Positions 36,596 to 44,067 of a stretch of 64,000 nucleotides of DNA are shown one piece after another (the stretch's first letter is position 1; every line of letters begins with the position of its first letter). Under the pieces are notes generated by a model. That model saw only the letters and a list, made by a program, of their open reading frames with translations, did not search any database and was not told the origin of the DNA. The translations under genes were made by a program, and so were the position numbers. Source of the stretch: Cytophagaceae bacterium (GTDB taxonomy: Bacteria > Bacteroidota > Bacteroidia > Flavobacteriales > Flavobacteriaceae); contig PALD01000075.1 in assembly GCA_002710685.1 (NCBI GenBank), forward strand, positions 33,146 to 97,145, written 5' to 3'.

Positions 36596-37231
36596 CTAAC
36601 ATACTTGGATTACCTCATTTTTAGTGACCGCAAAAACCTGGTCGCCATCTTGAGGGTCTAAAAAGTAATTTCCCGTAAAGGTACCAAATGCCGGAAGTAT
36701 CATTTGATTTTCAGTCTTAAAGAAACATGAAAGTTTTAAGAGTTGACGCCCCATGCCGCCGAGTTTGATCCCGGGATGAATATGCCCTGAGAAATTAAAA
36801 AAGCCCTCGCGTTCTTCAGGATGATGGGTCAATAAAAATGGATGCAGCTCAATTTCAGAATAGATTTTAATGCCAATCGCCTCGTATTTCAATGGCGAAA
36901 TGATGTCATGATTCCCCGCCACGAGGATAAATTTTTCGCTCCGGGAAGCAACCCATTGCTCAAAAAGTTTCCATTCCGCGTTAAGCGAACTATGAAAAAG
37001 GTCCCCTAAAAAACATACGTTTTCTGGGTTAAAGGCTTCCACAGTCTTCGTGAGTTGTTTGAAGTTCTCGTGCATGGCTTTAAACGGCACGGCAGCTCCA
37101 TGTTTTCTAAAATGCGACACCTTGCCCAGATGTACATCGGCGATTAAAAGCGTGTTTTTTTCTTCCCAAAAAACCGTCCCGCAGGGATGCAGTGTAAAGG
37201 TGTTATCGAGAATGGTAATCGTTTTGTTCAT
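36596..37231 (-). CDS. pdeM: Ligase-associated DNA damage response phosphoesterase PdeM
   Basis: The 211-residue metallophosphoesterase has the expected motifs: LIADVHLGKVSHFRKHG (first Asp and His), CFLGDLFHS, VAGNHD and the late FSGHIHPGIKL. Members of this family are encoded with an Lhr-like helicase, an ATP-dependent ligase and a beta-lactamase-fold exonuclease, as seen here up to 43288. They act on nucleic acid phosphodiester ends in the cytoplasm. In this genome the gene is separated from the helicase gene by a VOC gene, a terminator and repeats. Confidence 0.88.
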   Translation of the reverse strand: MNKTITILDNTFTLHPCGTVFWEEKNTLLIADVHLGKVSHFRKHGAAVPFKAMHENFKQLTKTVEAFNPENVCFLGDLFHSSLNAEWKLFEQWVASRSEKFILVAGNHDIISPLKYEAIGIKIYSEIELHPFLLTHHPEEREGFFNFSGHIHPGIKLGGMGRQLLKLSCFFKTENQMILPAFGTFTGNYFLDPQDGDQVFAVTKNEVIQVC

Positions 37232-37255
37232 AGCTACACAAAAATCGTGTTTTTA

Positions 37256-37271
37256 TTTGGCTTTCGCCAAA
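37256..37271. repeat. Dispersed palindrome, TTTGGCTTTCGCCAAA type
   Basis: TTTGGC and GCCAAA arms flank TTTC, between pdeM and the VOC gene terminator. Confidence 0.85.
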
Positions 37272-37299
37272 ACAAAAAACCGAGACTCTCGTCCCGGTT
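37272..37299 (-). terminator. Rho-independent terminator behind the VOC gene
   Basis: On the minus strand AACCGGGAC pairs with GTCTCGGTT (one G-U pair) around GAGA, followed by a T run. It uncouples pdeM from the upstream VOC gene. Confidence 0.85.
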
Positions 37300-37326
37300 T
37301 TTCTCTTTTTCATAACAATCTAATGT

Positions 37327-37734
37327 CTAGTTTTTCTGGTAGTTCAGCATCCAGTTGATACCAAATTTATCGCGCAAACTACCGTAATATGCATTCCAAC
37401 TTGTCTCCTGCAATTTCTCTCTCACTTGTCCGCCTTGCGATAATTTCGCAAAAATCTCATCGGTTTCTTCCTTACTATCCAGGTCAATGCTCAAAGACAC
37501 TTGATTTCCTTCATTTATCGGCGTATCTGGCGATGCATCATAGGCCATTATATTGATGCCTTTTCCTTGCAATTCTGCATGCTGATACTTCTTGCGGTAG
37601 TCACCAGGAATGTCAATTTCCTTATTTTCATACGTCTCAACATTCTTGATCTCGGCATTAAAAATTCCTTTATAAAAGTCGAGCGCCTGCTGGCATTCGC
37701 CTCTAAATGTCAAATATGGTTGTATACTTTTCAT
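37327..37734 (-). CDS. VOC-family (PhnB-like) protein
   Basis: The 135-residue product has the PhnB/3-demethylubiquinone-methyltransferase-like glyoxalase fold. It starts with IQPYLTFRGECQQALDFYKGIF and ends with SLRDKFGINWMLNYQ. The function of this subfamily is not established; members are often small stand-alone cytoplasmic proteins. It interrupts the DNA-repair set but has no known link with it. Confidence 0.85.
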   Translation of the reverse strand: MKSIQPYLTFRGECQQALDFYKGIFNAEIKNVETYENKEIDIPGDYRKKYQHAELQGKGINIMAYDASPDTPINEGNQVSLSIDLDSKEETDEIFAKLSQGGQVREKLQETSWNAYYGSLRDKFGINWMLNYQKN

Positions 37735-37836
37735 AACTTTTGGTTTCTAATAAAGATACAAAGCAAGCCCAGTGTTTTCGGGCTATTACACGTTATTTTC
37801 TTCTAAATGAAAGGCTAAAAATTGTTAAGAATGAGG

Positions 37837-37854
37837 TTTTGGCTTTCGCCAAAA
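37837..37854. repeat. Dispersed palindrome, TTTTGGCTTTCGCCAAAA type
   Basis: TTTTGGC and GCCAAAA are perfect 7-bp arms around TTTC, in the 271-bp gap between the VOC and helicase genes. Confidence 0.85.
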
Positions 37855-37921
37855 AACCACCCCGTCTTCGCCTATGGCGAATCCACCCCAGCACTATTAA
37901 AGAAAAATTTTTTTTTAAACT

Positions 37922-37943
37922 CCTTCCCTTTTTTAAGGGAAGG
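37922..37943. repeat. C-rich hairpin repeat, CCTTCCCTT type
   Basis: CCTTCCCTT and AAGGGAAGG form a perfect 9-bp stem. The surrounding bases are nearly the same as at 40514-40536. Confidence 0.75.
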
Positions 37944-37986
37944 TGGCAGCGCGCCTTAGCGTGATGACGGAAAGGTTCATTCATTC

Positions 37987-38004
37987 TTTTCGCGTAAGCG
38001 AAAA
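37987..38004. repeat. Dispersed palindrome directly behind the helicase stop codon
   Basis: TTTTCGC and GCGAAAA arms flank GTAA, 1 bp beyond the end of the Lhr-like helicase gene. Confidence 0.85.
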
Positions 38005-38005
38005 C

Positions 38006-40474
38006 CTAAATCTTATCCAGATATCGAAGCATATTCTTGATTCTGTCCTCAAGTTTCTCGCTTGAGAGCTTTTCGCGTAAGCGGTCTGTAATTATTGGGA
38101 AACTGAAAGGCGTAGCTTTTTCGCACGCTTTGTGAATGATTTCTTGCTGCTCGATACGCTCAAGAGCGAGACGCAAACGACCTTCTTCCAGTTGGTGCTC
38201 AAACGTCTCGCGATACGCCTGCTGATACAACAAATTATCAGGCTCATAATCGCGAAAAACATCAAACAATAACTGACTGTTGCTTTGCAGGTGTTTGTTC
38301 TTAATCATCTTGCCGGGATAGCCGGTAAATACCATGCCGGCGATAACGGCGATGTCTCTAAATTTCCTTCGGGCCATTTCGGTTGAGTTGAGGCTTTTCT
38401 GCAAATCATCAAGCAAAAAACTGGGCGTGAACAATTCGTTATCTATCACCTGCTGAATATCGATTTGCTGGTCTGAAAGTATCTCAAAACCATAATCGTT
38501 AAACGCCAGACTAAAGGAAATGGGCGACAACAAACTGATGCGATACGCGAGCAAACTGCCTAGTGCCTCATGCACAAACCGACCTTCAAAAGGATAAAAA
38601 AGATGATGAAAACCTTCGCGGGTTTTAAAGGTTTCTATGAGAAATTGATTTTCATTTGGCACAATACTTTCTTTGCGCTGTCGCGCGAAAAGGTGGTCCA
38701 AAGCACGCATTTCGCGCGTTTGTTTTGAAGCATCTTCGTTGGCCGAGTAAAGTTCTTTTCGCAACAGCTCACTCATCTGCGCCGAAAGTGTCAAGCGACC
38801 GCCCATCCAACTTACGGTTCTGGCTTTCTTTTTTGGGTTGGCTTTTTTGACCAAAACCTGCATGTTCTTGATTCGGTAGAGTTCGAGGTTTTTTCCTGCA
38901 AAGGTGAACACATCGCCGGGCGAAAGTTTAGAGACAAACCATTCTTCAATCGTACCTATGAAGCCGCCTTTGAGATATTTTACAGTAAGCATGGCATCGC
39001 TCACAATGGTGCCTATTTGCAGGCGATGACGCATGGCGACGCCACGGTTATTGACTTTAAATTTGCCGTCATCTTCAATCTCAACTTTCTTGTATTCGTC
39101 ATAAGCTTCCAGCGATTGACTGCCTTTTGTGATAAAATTGAGCACCCAGCGCCACTCGTCTTCGCTTATCGCTTGGAAGCAAAAAGTCTGCTTTATTTCT
39201 GGCCAGATTTCCTCAGGATAAAAGCCGTCAGAAACCGCCAAAGTCGTGAGATATTGCACTAAAACATCAAAGCTAAACAAATACGGAACTCTATCTTCCA
39301 CCACTTGATTTACCGCAGCTTTACCTAATGCGGAAGCTTCGACCAACTCAATGGCGTGCGTGGGCAAAAAGTAAATCACACTAGGTTCGCCGGGACGGTG
39401 ATTGCTTCGGCCGGCACGTTGTAAAAATCGTGCAACGCCCTTTGGGCCACCAATTTGAATAATGGTTTCCACCGGAGCAAAATCTACACCGAGGTCTAAA
39501 CTCGAAGTGCAAATCACGGCCTTCAGCGTTTCATTACGAATGGCTTCTTCAACCCAAATCCGGGTGTCCTTACTGATGCTTCCGTGATGCATGGCGACTT
39601 CGCCGGCAAACTCCGGATACTTGTGCATCAACCGTTGAAACCACAGTTCGCATTGTCCACGAGTATTGGTAAAAACTAAAGTGGTCTTACTTGCGTTAAT
39701 AATCGGCACGATTTCGTCAAGCAAATGCAGGCCTAGATGCCCGCGCCATGGGAAGGATTCCATACTATCTGGAATGATACTTTTTACCAGATAGTTTTTG
39801 TCTAATTCAGCCTTTATCAACACCGAATTTTCCAATGCTTTTGAGCCAGTTCCCAGCAACACTTCGCGTGCTTGAGGGAGATTCCCGATGGTCGCCGAAA
39901 TTCCCCAAATACGCATTTTAGAAGCAATAGTTTTAAGTCGGGAAAGGCCTAGCTCAACCTGAACTCCGCGTTTTGTTCCCAGCAACTCATGCCACTCATC
40001 CACGATAATCGCAGAGCAATCCTTAAACATCTTATCGTAGTTCTTACTGCTCAGCAGCAGTTGCAGACTTTCAGGAGTGGTGACGAGTAAATCGGGCAGG
40101 TTTTTCTTTTGTTTTTGCCTTTCGGCCAAAGGCGTATCTCCCGTACGAATCCCAACGGTAAGTTGCGTTTCGAGGCCATCAGCAAACCGCTGACTCGCCT
40201 GCGCAATTTCCACCGAAAGGGCACGTAGCGGAGTAATCCAAATCGCTTTTAATCCCTTTTTGTGCTTGGTTTTATACTCTGGATTATTTTGGATGTAATC
40301 CAAAACAATAGGAATCCACAGGGCATAGGTTTTCCCGCTTCCCGTAGGTGCGTTCAGCAGTCCGTTTTTACCCGCAAGAAATGCATCCCACGTCTCTTCT
40401 TGAAACGGAAATGGCTTCCAGGTCTGGGTTTTGAACCACTTTTTTGCTAAGGATTTTACTTGAGTATTCGTCAT
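38006..40474 (-). CDS. lhr: Lhr-like DEAD/DEAH helicase, ligase-associated
   Basis: The ATG at 40474 (MTNTQVKSLAKKWF) is preferred over the upstream Met at 40510, which lies in the repeat-rich leader. The 822-residue superfamily 2 helicase shows Walker A APTGSGKT, the Walker B variant VDEWHEL, ICTSSLDLGVDF and FLQRAGRSNHRPGEPS. The long C-terminal part matches the Lhr core. These are ATP-driven 3'-5' translocases acting in DNA repair. The protein goes with the ligase, exonuclease and PdeM phosphoesterase encoded alongside. Cytoplasmic. Confidence 0.93.
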   Translation of the reverse strand: MTNTQVKSLAKKWFKTQTWKPFPFQEETWDAFLAGKNGLLNAPTGSGKTYALWIPIVLDYIQNNPEYKTKHKKGLKAIWITPLRALSVEIAQASQRFADGLETQLTVGIRTGDTPLAERQKQKKNLPDLLVTTPESLQLLLSSKNYDKMFKDCSAIIVDEWHELLGTKRGVQVELGLSRLKTIASKMRIWGISATIGNLPQAREVLLGTGSKALENSVLIKAELDKNYLVKSIIPDSMESFPWRGHLGLHLLDEIVPIINASKTTLVFTNTRGQCELWFQRLMHKYPEFAGEVAMHHGSISKDTRIWVEEAIRNETLKAVICTSSLDLGVDFAPVETIIQIGGPKGVARFLQRAGRSNHRPGEPSVIYFLPTHAIELVEASALGKAAVNQVVEDRVPYLFSFDVLVQYLTTLAVSDGFYPEEIWPEIKQTFCFQAISEDEWRWVLNFITKGSQSLEAYDEYKKVEIEDDGKFKVNNRGVAMRHRLQIGTIVSDAMLTVKYLKGGFIGTIEEWFVSKLSPGDVFTFAGKNLELYRIKNMQVLVKKANPKKKARTVSWMGGRLTLSAQMSELLRKELYSANEDASKQTREMRALDHLFARQRKESIVPNENQFLIETFKTREGFHHLFYPFEGRFVHEALGSLLAYRISLLSPISFSLAFNDYGFEILSDQQIDIQQVIDNELFTPSFLLDDLQKSLNSTEMARRKFRDIAVIAGMVFTGYPGKMIKNKHLQSNSQLLFDVFRDYEPDNLLYQQAYRETFEHQLEEGRLRLALERIEQQEIIHKACEKATPFSFPIITDRLREKLSSEKLEDRIKNMLRYLDKI

Positions 40475-40513
40475 TGCAATTGCCGCAAAATAATCTTTTG
40501 AGTTTTTCAAACT

Positions 40514-40536
40514 CCTTCCCTTTTTTCAAGGGAAGG
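40514..40536. repeat. C-rich hairpin repeat, CCTTCCCTT type (second copy)
   Basis: CCTTCCCTT and AAGGGAAGG arms match those of 37922-37943, with one extra C in the loop. It lies between the ligase and helicase genes. Confidence 0.75.
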
Positions 40537-40605
40537 TAGTTTCGCCATAGGCGAAGACGGAAGGGTTTCTCTTTTCAACCACTCCGCTTCGCAGTTTGCG
40601 AAGCA

Positions 40606-40627
40606 CCCCTCCTTGAATAAGGAGGGG
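40606..40627. repeat. C-rich hairpin, CCCCTCCTT type, behind the ligase gene
   Basis: CCCCTCCTT and AAGGAGGGG form a perfect 9-bp stem, preceded by a second hairpin GCTTCGC..GCGAAGC. It lies 8 bp behind the ligase stop codon. The T run is on the plus-strand side, so it is not an ordinary terminator for the minus-strand ligase gene. Confidence 0.65.
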
Positions 40628-40634
40628 AGTTTTT

Positions 40635-42248
40635 TTAAGTTTTGTCTTTTTTAGGTTTCGGGATGAGCTTTTTCAAATCTTCCAATGTATTCGCCTCCTC
40701 AATTTTTTTGTCTGTTCGCCAGCGCAACATTCGCGGGAAGCGCGTTGCAACACCACTTTTGTGGCGAGAAGATTCGGCGATTCCTTCAAAGGCGATTTCA
40801 AAAACATGATGCGGCGTCACGCTTCGCACTGGGCCAAAACGCTCTAAGGTATTCTTCTTGATCCACGCATCCAGCGACCTGAATTCTTTGTCTGTCAATC
40901 CAGAATACGCTTTCGCGAAAGTGACTAATTCTTCCTTATTCTCGTCCCAAAGCCCAAAAGTGTAATCAGTAAATAAATTACTGCGACGGCCGTGACCACG
41001 CATGGCGTAGGTGAGAACTGCATCAATGGTGAGCGGGTCAACTTTCCATTTCCACCAGTCGCCTTTTTTGCGCCCCACGAGATATGGAGAATCCTTTCGC
41101 TTAAGCATCAATCCCTCGCTCATCACTTCCCGGCTGCGTTCCCTTTCCGCGGCAGCGTCATCCCAATTTTCAAACTCCATGGTTTCTGAAAGTCGCAACG
41201 GGATTTCTTCATTGCGCACTTCGTTGTAAAGTTTCTCTAATATTTTTCTCCTTTCGGCGAAAGCCATAGTGCGAATGTCCTCGCCGTTCCACTCTAAAAT
41301 GTCATAGGCTTTGACAATTACCGGAGTCTTTTTGAGCAGGTTTTTTGTAACATTCTTACGCCCGATGCGGGTTTGCAAGTCATTAAACGTACCGATTTTT
41401 TTATCCTTAAAAGGCAAAATCTCTCCATCGATGACAGTGCCATTTGGGATGATATTGACAAATTCTTGAAACTCGGGATATTTGTCTGTGACCAGCTCTT
41501 CACCGCGGCTCCACACAAAAACCTCGTTATTGCGAATGATGACCTGCGAGCGGATTCCGTCCCATTTGTGCTCTGCAAACCACTGGCTCACATCGCCCAA
41601 ATCTTCAGGCTCATCCTCAATCGCATACGCCAGGTAAAAAGGATACGGCTTGCTGAGGTAATCTTCCTCATTCTCCTCAAGTATCAGCTTTTGAAACGTG
41701 GTTTTCATCGGCGTCCAGTCGCCCATGAGTTTATAGGCGAGAATATCTTCATCAATTGCTGTCGCTTTAGAAAGGGCGCGCGTCATGAGTTTTTGGCTTA
41801 CGCCAATGCGAAAACTTCCGGTAATCAATTTCGTGAAAACGAAACGTTCATAATAGTTAAGGTCCGTCCAGTTCTCGTGTAGATACTCGCGTTTTTCTTC
41901 GTCGCTACGTTTTTTGAGCTCCACGATTTCTTCAAGAAACTGACTCAGACTTTTCTCAGTACTTTCTTCAGAAGCTGGAATGACCAAGGCAATCGTCTCG
42001 GCGAGGTCGCCCACGATATGGTAACTTTCTTCAAACAACCACAACGGGATTTTAGCAAGCTCGGTAGCCCAAAGTCGCAACAAAGTCGTGTTCACCGGCC
42101 TCGGCGGACGGCGGTGCGACAAAATCGCGATTGCCCAAAGTTTATCTTTTGCGGGAGCTTCTCTAAAATAATCAGCCAGCGCGTCAACCTTAACGTTGGT
42201 CTTGTTTGTGCTGTCTATTTTCCTGATGAGGTTTGCGAATTTTTTCAT
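40635..42248 (-). CDS. ATP-dependent DNA ligase, ligase-associated repair set
   Basis: The 537-residue product seals nicks using ATP. The nucleotidyl-transfer motif I is EHKWDGIRSQ near residue 230, with the adenylated Lys. Later motifs include GTVIDGEILPF, GLMLKRKDSPY and DWWKWK. The N-terminal part matches the DNA-binding domain of bacterial/archaeal LigB-type ligases. Its start overlaps the exonuclease stop by 4 bp (ATGA), so the two are coupled. A palindrome (40908-40923) encodes TFAKA and a second copy lies near 41255 (AFAER). Confidence 0.95.
   Translation of the reverse strand: MKKFANLIRKIDSTNKTNVKVDALADYFREAPAKDKLWAIAILSHRRPPRPVNTTLLRLWATELAKIPLWLFEESYHIVGDLAETIALVIPASEESTEKSLSQFLEEIVELKKRSDEEKREYLHENWTDLNYYERFVFTKLITGSFRIGVSQKLMTRALSKATAIDEDILAYKLMGDWTPMKTTFQKLILEENEEDYLSKPYPFYLAYAIEDEPEDLGDVSQWFAEHKWDGIRSQVIIRNNEVFVWSRGEELVTDKYPEFQEFVNIIPNGTVIDGEILPFKDKKIGTFNDLQTRIGRKNVTKNLLKKTPVIVKAYDILEWNGEDIRTMAFAERRKILEKLYNEVRNEEIPLRLSETMEFENWDDAAAERERSREVMSEGLMLKRKDSPYLVGRKKGDWWKWKVDPLTIDAVLTYAMRGHGRRSNLFTDYTFGLWDENKEELVTFAKAYSGLTDKEFRSLDAWIKKNTLERFGPVRSVTPHHVFEIAFEGIAESSRHKSGVATRFPRMLRWRTDKKIEEANTLEDLKKLIPKPKKDKT
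40908..40923. repeat. Dispersed palindrome inside the DNA ligase gene
   Basis: CGCTTTCGCGAAAGTG is a 16-bp palindrome with one G-T difference, read in frame as TFAKA. Confidence 0.85.
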
Positions 42249-43288
42249 GCCTCATCGTCTTTAGAAGTTTCACTTTTTGATTCTTCGCCCTGTTCGCCTT
42301 CGTACTGTGTTGCTTCAGTGCGGGCATCATAGCCTTGTTCACGGAGAAAGCGCGAGAAAATATCTGTGTATCCGTGTGTGCAAATCACTTTTTCAGCGCC
42401 TGTGGCTTTAATGCTTTGTAGCAATCCTTGCCAGTCGCAATGATCGCTAAGCACAAAACCTTTGTCAATCGCACGACGCCTTCGCGCACCACGAAACGTC
42501 ATCCATCCACTTGCCGATGCCGTAACATAAGGAACCATTTTTCTTATCCAGGTTGTGCCGTGCGCGCTGGGCGGAGCGATAACAATATTGCCCTTAATAT
42601 CTTCTTTTTTTGTTTCTCGGGTTACGCGTTCAGTTGGCGGTAAGTCTATAAGTTGGCGCACGACTTCCGTCATGTTTTCTATAGCGCCATGAGTGTAAAT
42701 CTTCCCGATGTCAGTATCAAGATGTTTTAAAAGTCGCTGCGCTTTGCCCAGCGAATACCCAAAAAGAACAGAAGTTTTTCCTTCAGCCTTGTTTTCTGCC
42801 CACCAGTTGTTGATGTCTTTAAAAACCTCTTCCTGTGGTCGCCATTTAAAAGCTGGCAACCCAAAGGTACATTCTGTGATAAACGTATCACATTTTACCA
42901 CTTCATAAGGCACGGCAACGCCATCATCCTCCGTTTTATAATCACCTGTAAAAACCCAAACTTCGCCTTTATGTTCCACCCGTATTTGCGAACTCCCGAT
43001 GATATGTCCCGCAGGATGAAAGCTAAACTTCACGCCGTTTATGGTAAAGCTTTCGCCAAAATCATAACCCGCAACCGTAATATCTTCGCCCAGACGATGC
43101 TTGATAATGGGGATGTTAGAATTATGCGTGATATAGCTTTTCATTCCCCAGCGGCTATGGTCTGCATGGCCATGCGAAATAATGGCTTTATCCACCTTGC
43201 GCCACGGGTCGAGATAGACTCCGGCGGCGGCGCAGTAAATACCATTCTCGTTAAACTGTAAAAGCGGTTCTCGGATACTATTTTTCAA
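42245..43288 (-). CDS. Ligase-associated DNA damage response exonuclease (metallo-beta-lactamase fold)
   Basis: The 347-residue protein has the beta-lactamase/beta-CASP nuclease motifs: AIISHGHADHSR (metal-binding HxHxDH), FTGDYKTED and a late VLSDHCDW and CTHGYTD. Relatives are SNM1/Exo-type DNA exonucleases predicted to clean DNA ends before ligation. It is the first gene of the exonuclease-ligase pair. The C-terminus is acidic. A palindrome near 43050 encodes DFGES. Confidence 0.92.
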   Translation of the reverse strand: MKNSIREPLLQFNENGIYCAAAGVYLDPWRKVDKAIISHGHADHSRWGMKSYITHNSNIPIIKHRLGEDITVAGYDFGESFTINGVKFSFHPAGHIIGSSQIRVEHKGEVWVFTGDYKTEDDGVAVPYEVVKCDTFITECTFGLPAFKWRPQEEVFKDINNWWAENKAEGKTSVLFGYSLGKAQRLLKHLDTDIGKIYTHGAIENMTEVVRQLIDLPPTERVTRETKKEDIKGNIVIAPPSAHGTTWIRKMVPYVTASASGWMTFRGARRRRAIDKGFVLSDHCDWQGLLQSIKATGAEKVICTHGYTDIFSRFLREQGYDARTEATQYEGEQGEESKSETSKDDEA

Positions 43289-43603
43289 AGCAAAAAGTTC
43301 ATGAAACAGAAAATTATGAATTGATGGTGAAAACCCGCTTTAGGTTAAGAATGATTTATGATGTTAGATATAAGTATTGAGATATGAGATATTAGAAGTG
43401 AGATATTAGATGTTAGAAATAGGAGTGATGGTATTCTATCTTGACCTATAAGTTTATAAAACCTGTGAGGTCTTGAGGGAGACCGATTGTGTATAATTCG
43501 CTTTCGCGAAAGCGTAACCGTTACAAAAAATGGATGTGTATGTCAAAAGTGTTTAGGGTGAAGGATTTTAAAAACAAAAAATAGATTTTATAAAGTAGTA
43601 TAT
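43289..43603. other. 315-bp divergent intergenic region with short direct repeats and one perfect palindrome
   Basis: No gene is seen. GAGATATTAGA occurs twice 14 bp apart (43386-43396 and 43400-43410), with further partial copies on both sides. A perfect 16-bp palindrome is at 43499-43514. It should hold the promoters of the exonuclease-ligase genes and of the TerB-like gene, but no clear -7 box was found. Confidence 0.6.
43499..43514. repeat. Dispersed palindrome, perfect 16-bp copy
   Basis: CGCTTTCGCGAAAGCG is fully self-complementary and is the best intergenic copy of the window-wide family. Confidence 0.9.
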
Positions 43604-44065
43604 ATGGCTATCTTTGGGCACTTTAATTTTGAAGATATGTCTTTTACAGATTTGTTTGATAGTGGTGAGCACCGAAGGAACTTAGGTCACTTTGCCGCGA
43701 TTACAAATATGGCGACCGTGGACGGTGCCCTTAATGCCGAAGAAGAAAAATTGCTGAAACGCTTTGCCACAAAGCTTGATATCAGCGAGGAGGAATATAA
43801 GACGGTCTTGAAGGACCCGCTTAAATATCCCATTAACCCTCCTAACAATTCTGAGAAAAGACTTGAACGCCTGCACGACTTGTTAAGGATGATCTTTATA
43901 GATCACAGTATTGATGACCATGAGCGTTTTCTTATCGAGAAATATGCCATAGGCCTAGGCTTTCATGCGGACAAGGCAAAAAGTATCATCCACCGTTCTA
44001 TCGAGATTTTTCAGGGAGGGATTGACTTTGAAGATTATCTCTACCTGCTTGATAAAAAAAGATAG
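43604..44065 (+). CDS. TerB-like protein
   Basis: The 153-residue product is all-helical. NLGHFAAITNMATVDGALNAEEEKLLKRFA and LHDLLRMIFIDHSIDDHERFLIE repeat the TerB-type pattern of two acidic helix pairs (DGxLxxxE and DxxIDxxE). TerB domains have been linked to metal binding and stress responses; the role here is not known. It is convergent with the hybrid kinase gene. Confidence 0.75.
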   Translation: MAIFGHFNFEDMSFTDLFDSGEHRRNLGHFAAITNMATVDGALNAEEEKLLKRFATKLDISEEEYKTVLKDPLKYPINPPNNSEKRLERLHDLLRMIFIDHSIDDHERFLIEKYAIGLGFHADKAKSIIHRSIEIFQGGIDFEDYLYLLDKKR

Positions 44066-44067
44066 GG

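Noticed and set aside
43604..44065. Tellurite resistance gene
   Set aside because: Only the TerB-like fold is seen and no other ter genes are nearby; resistance cannot be inferred.
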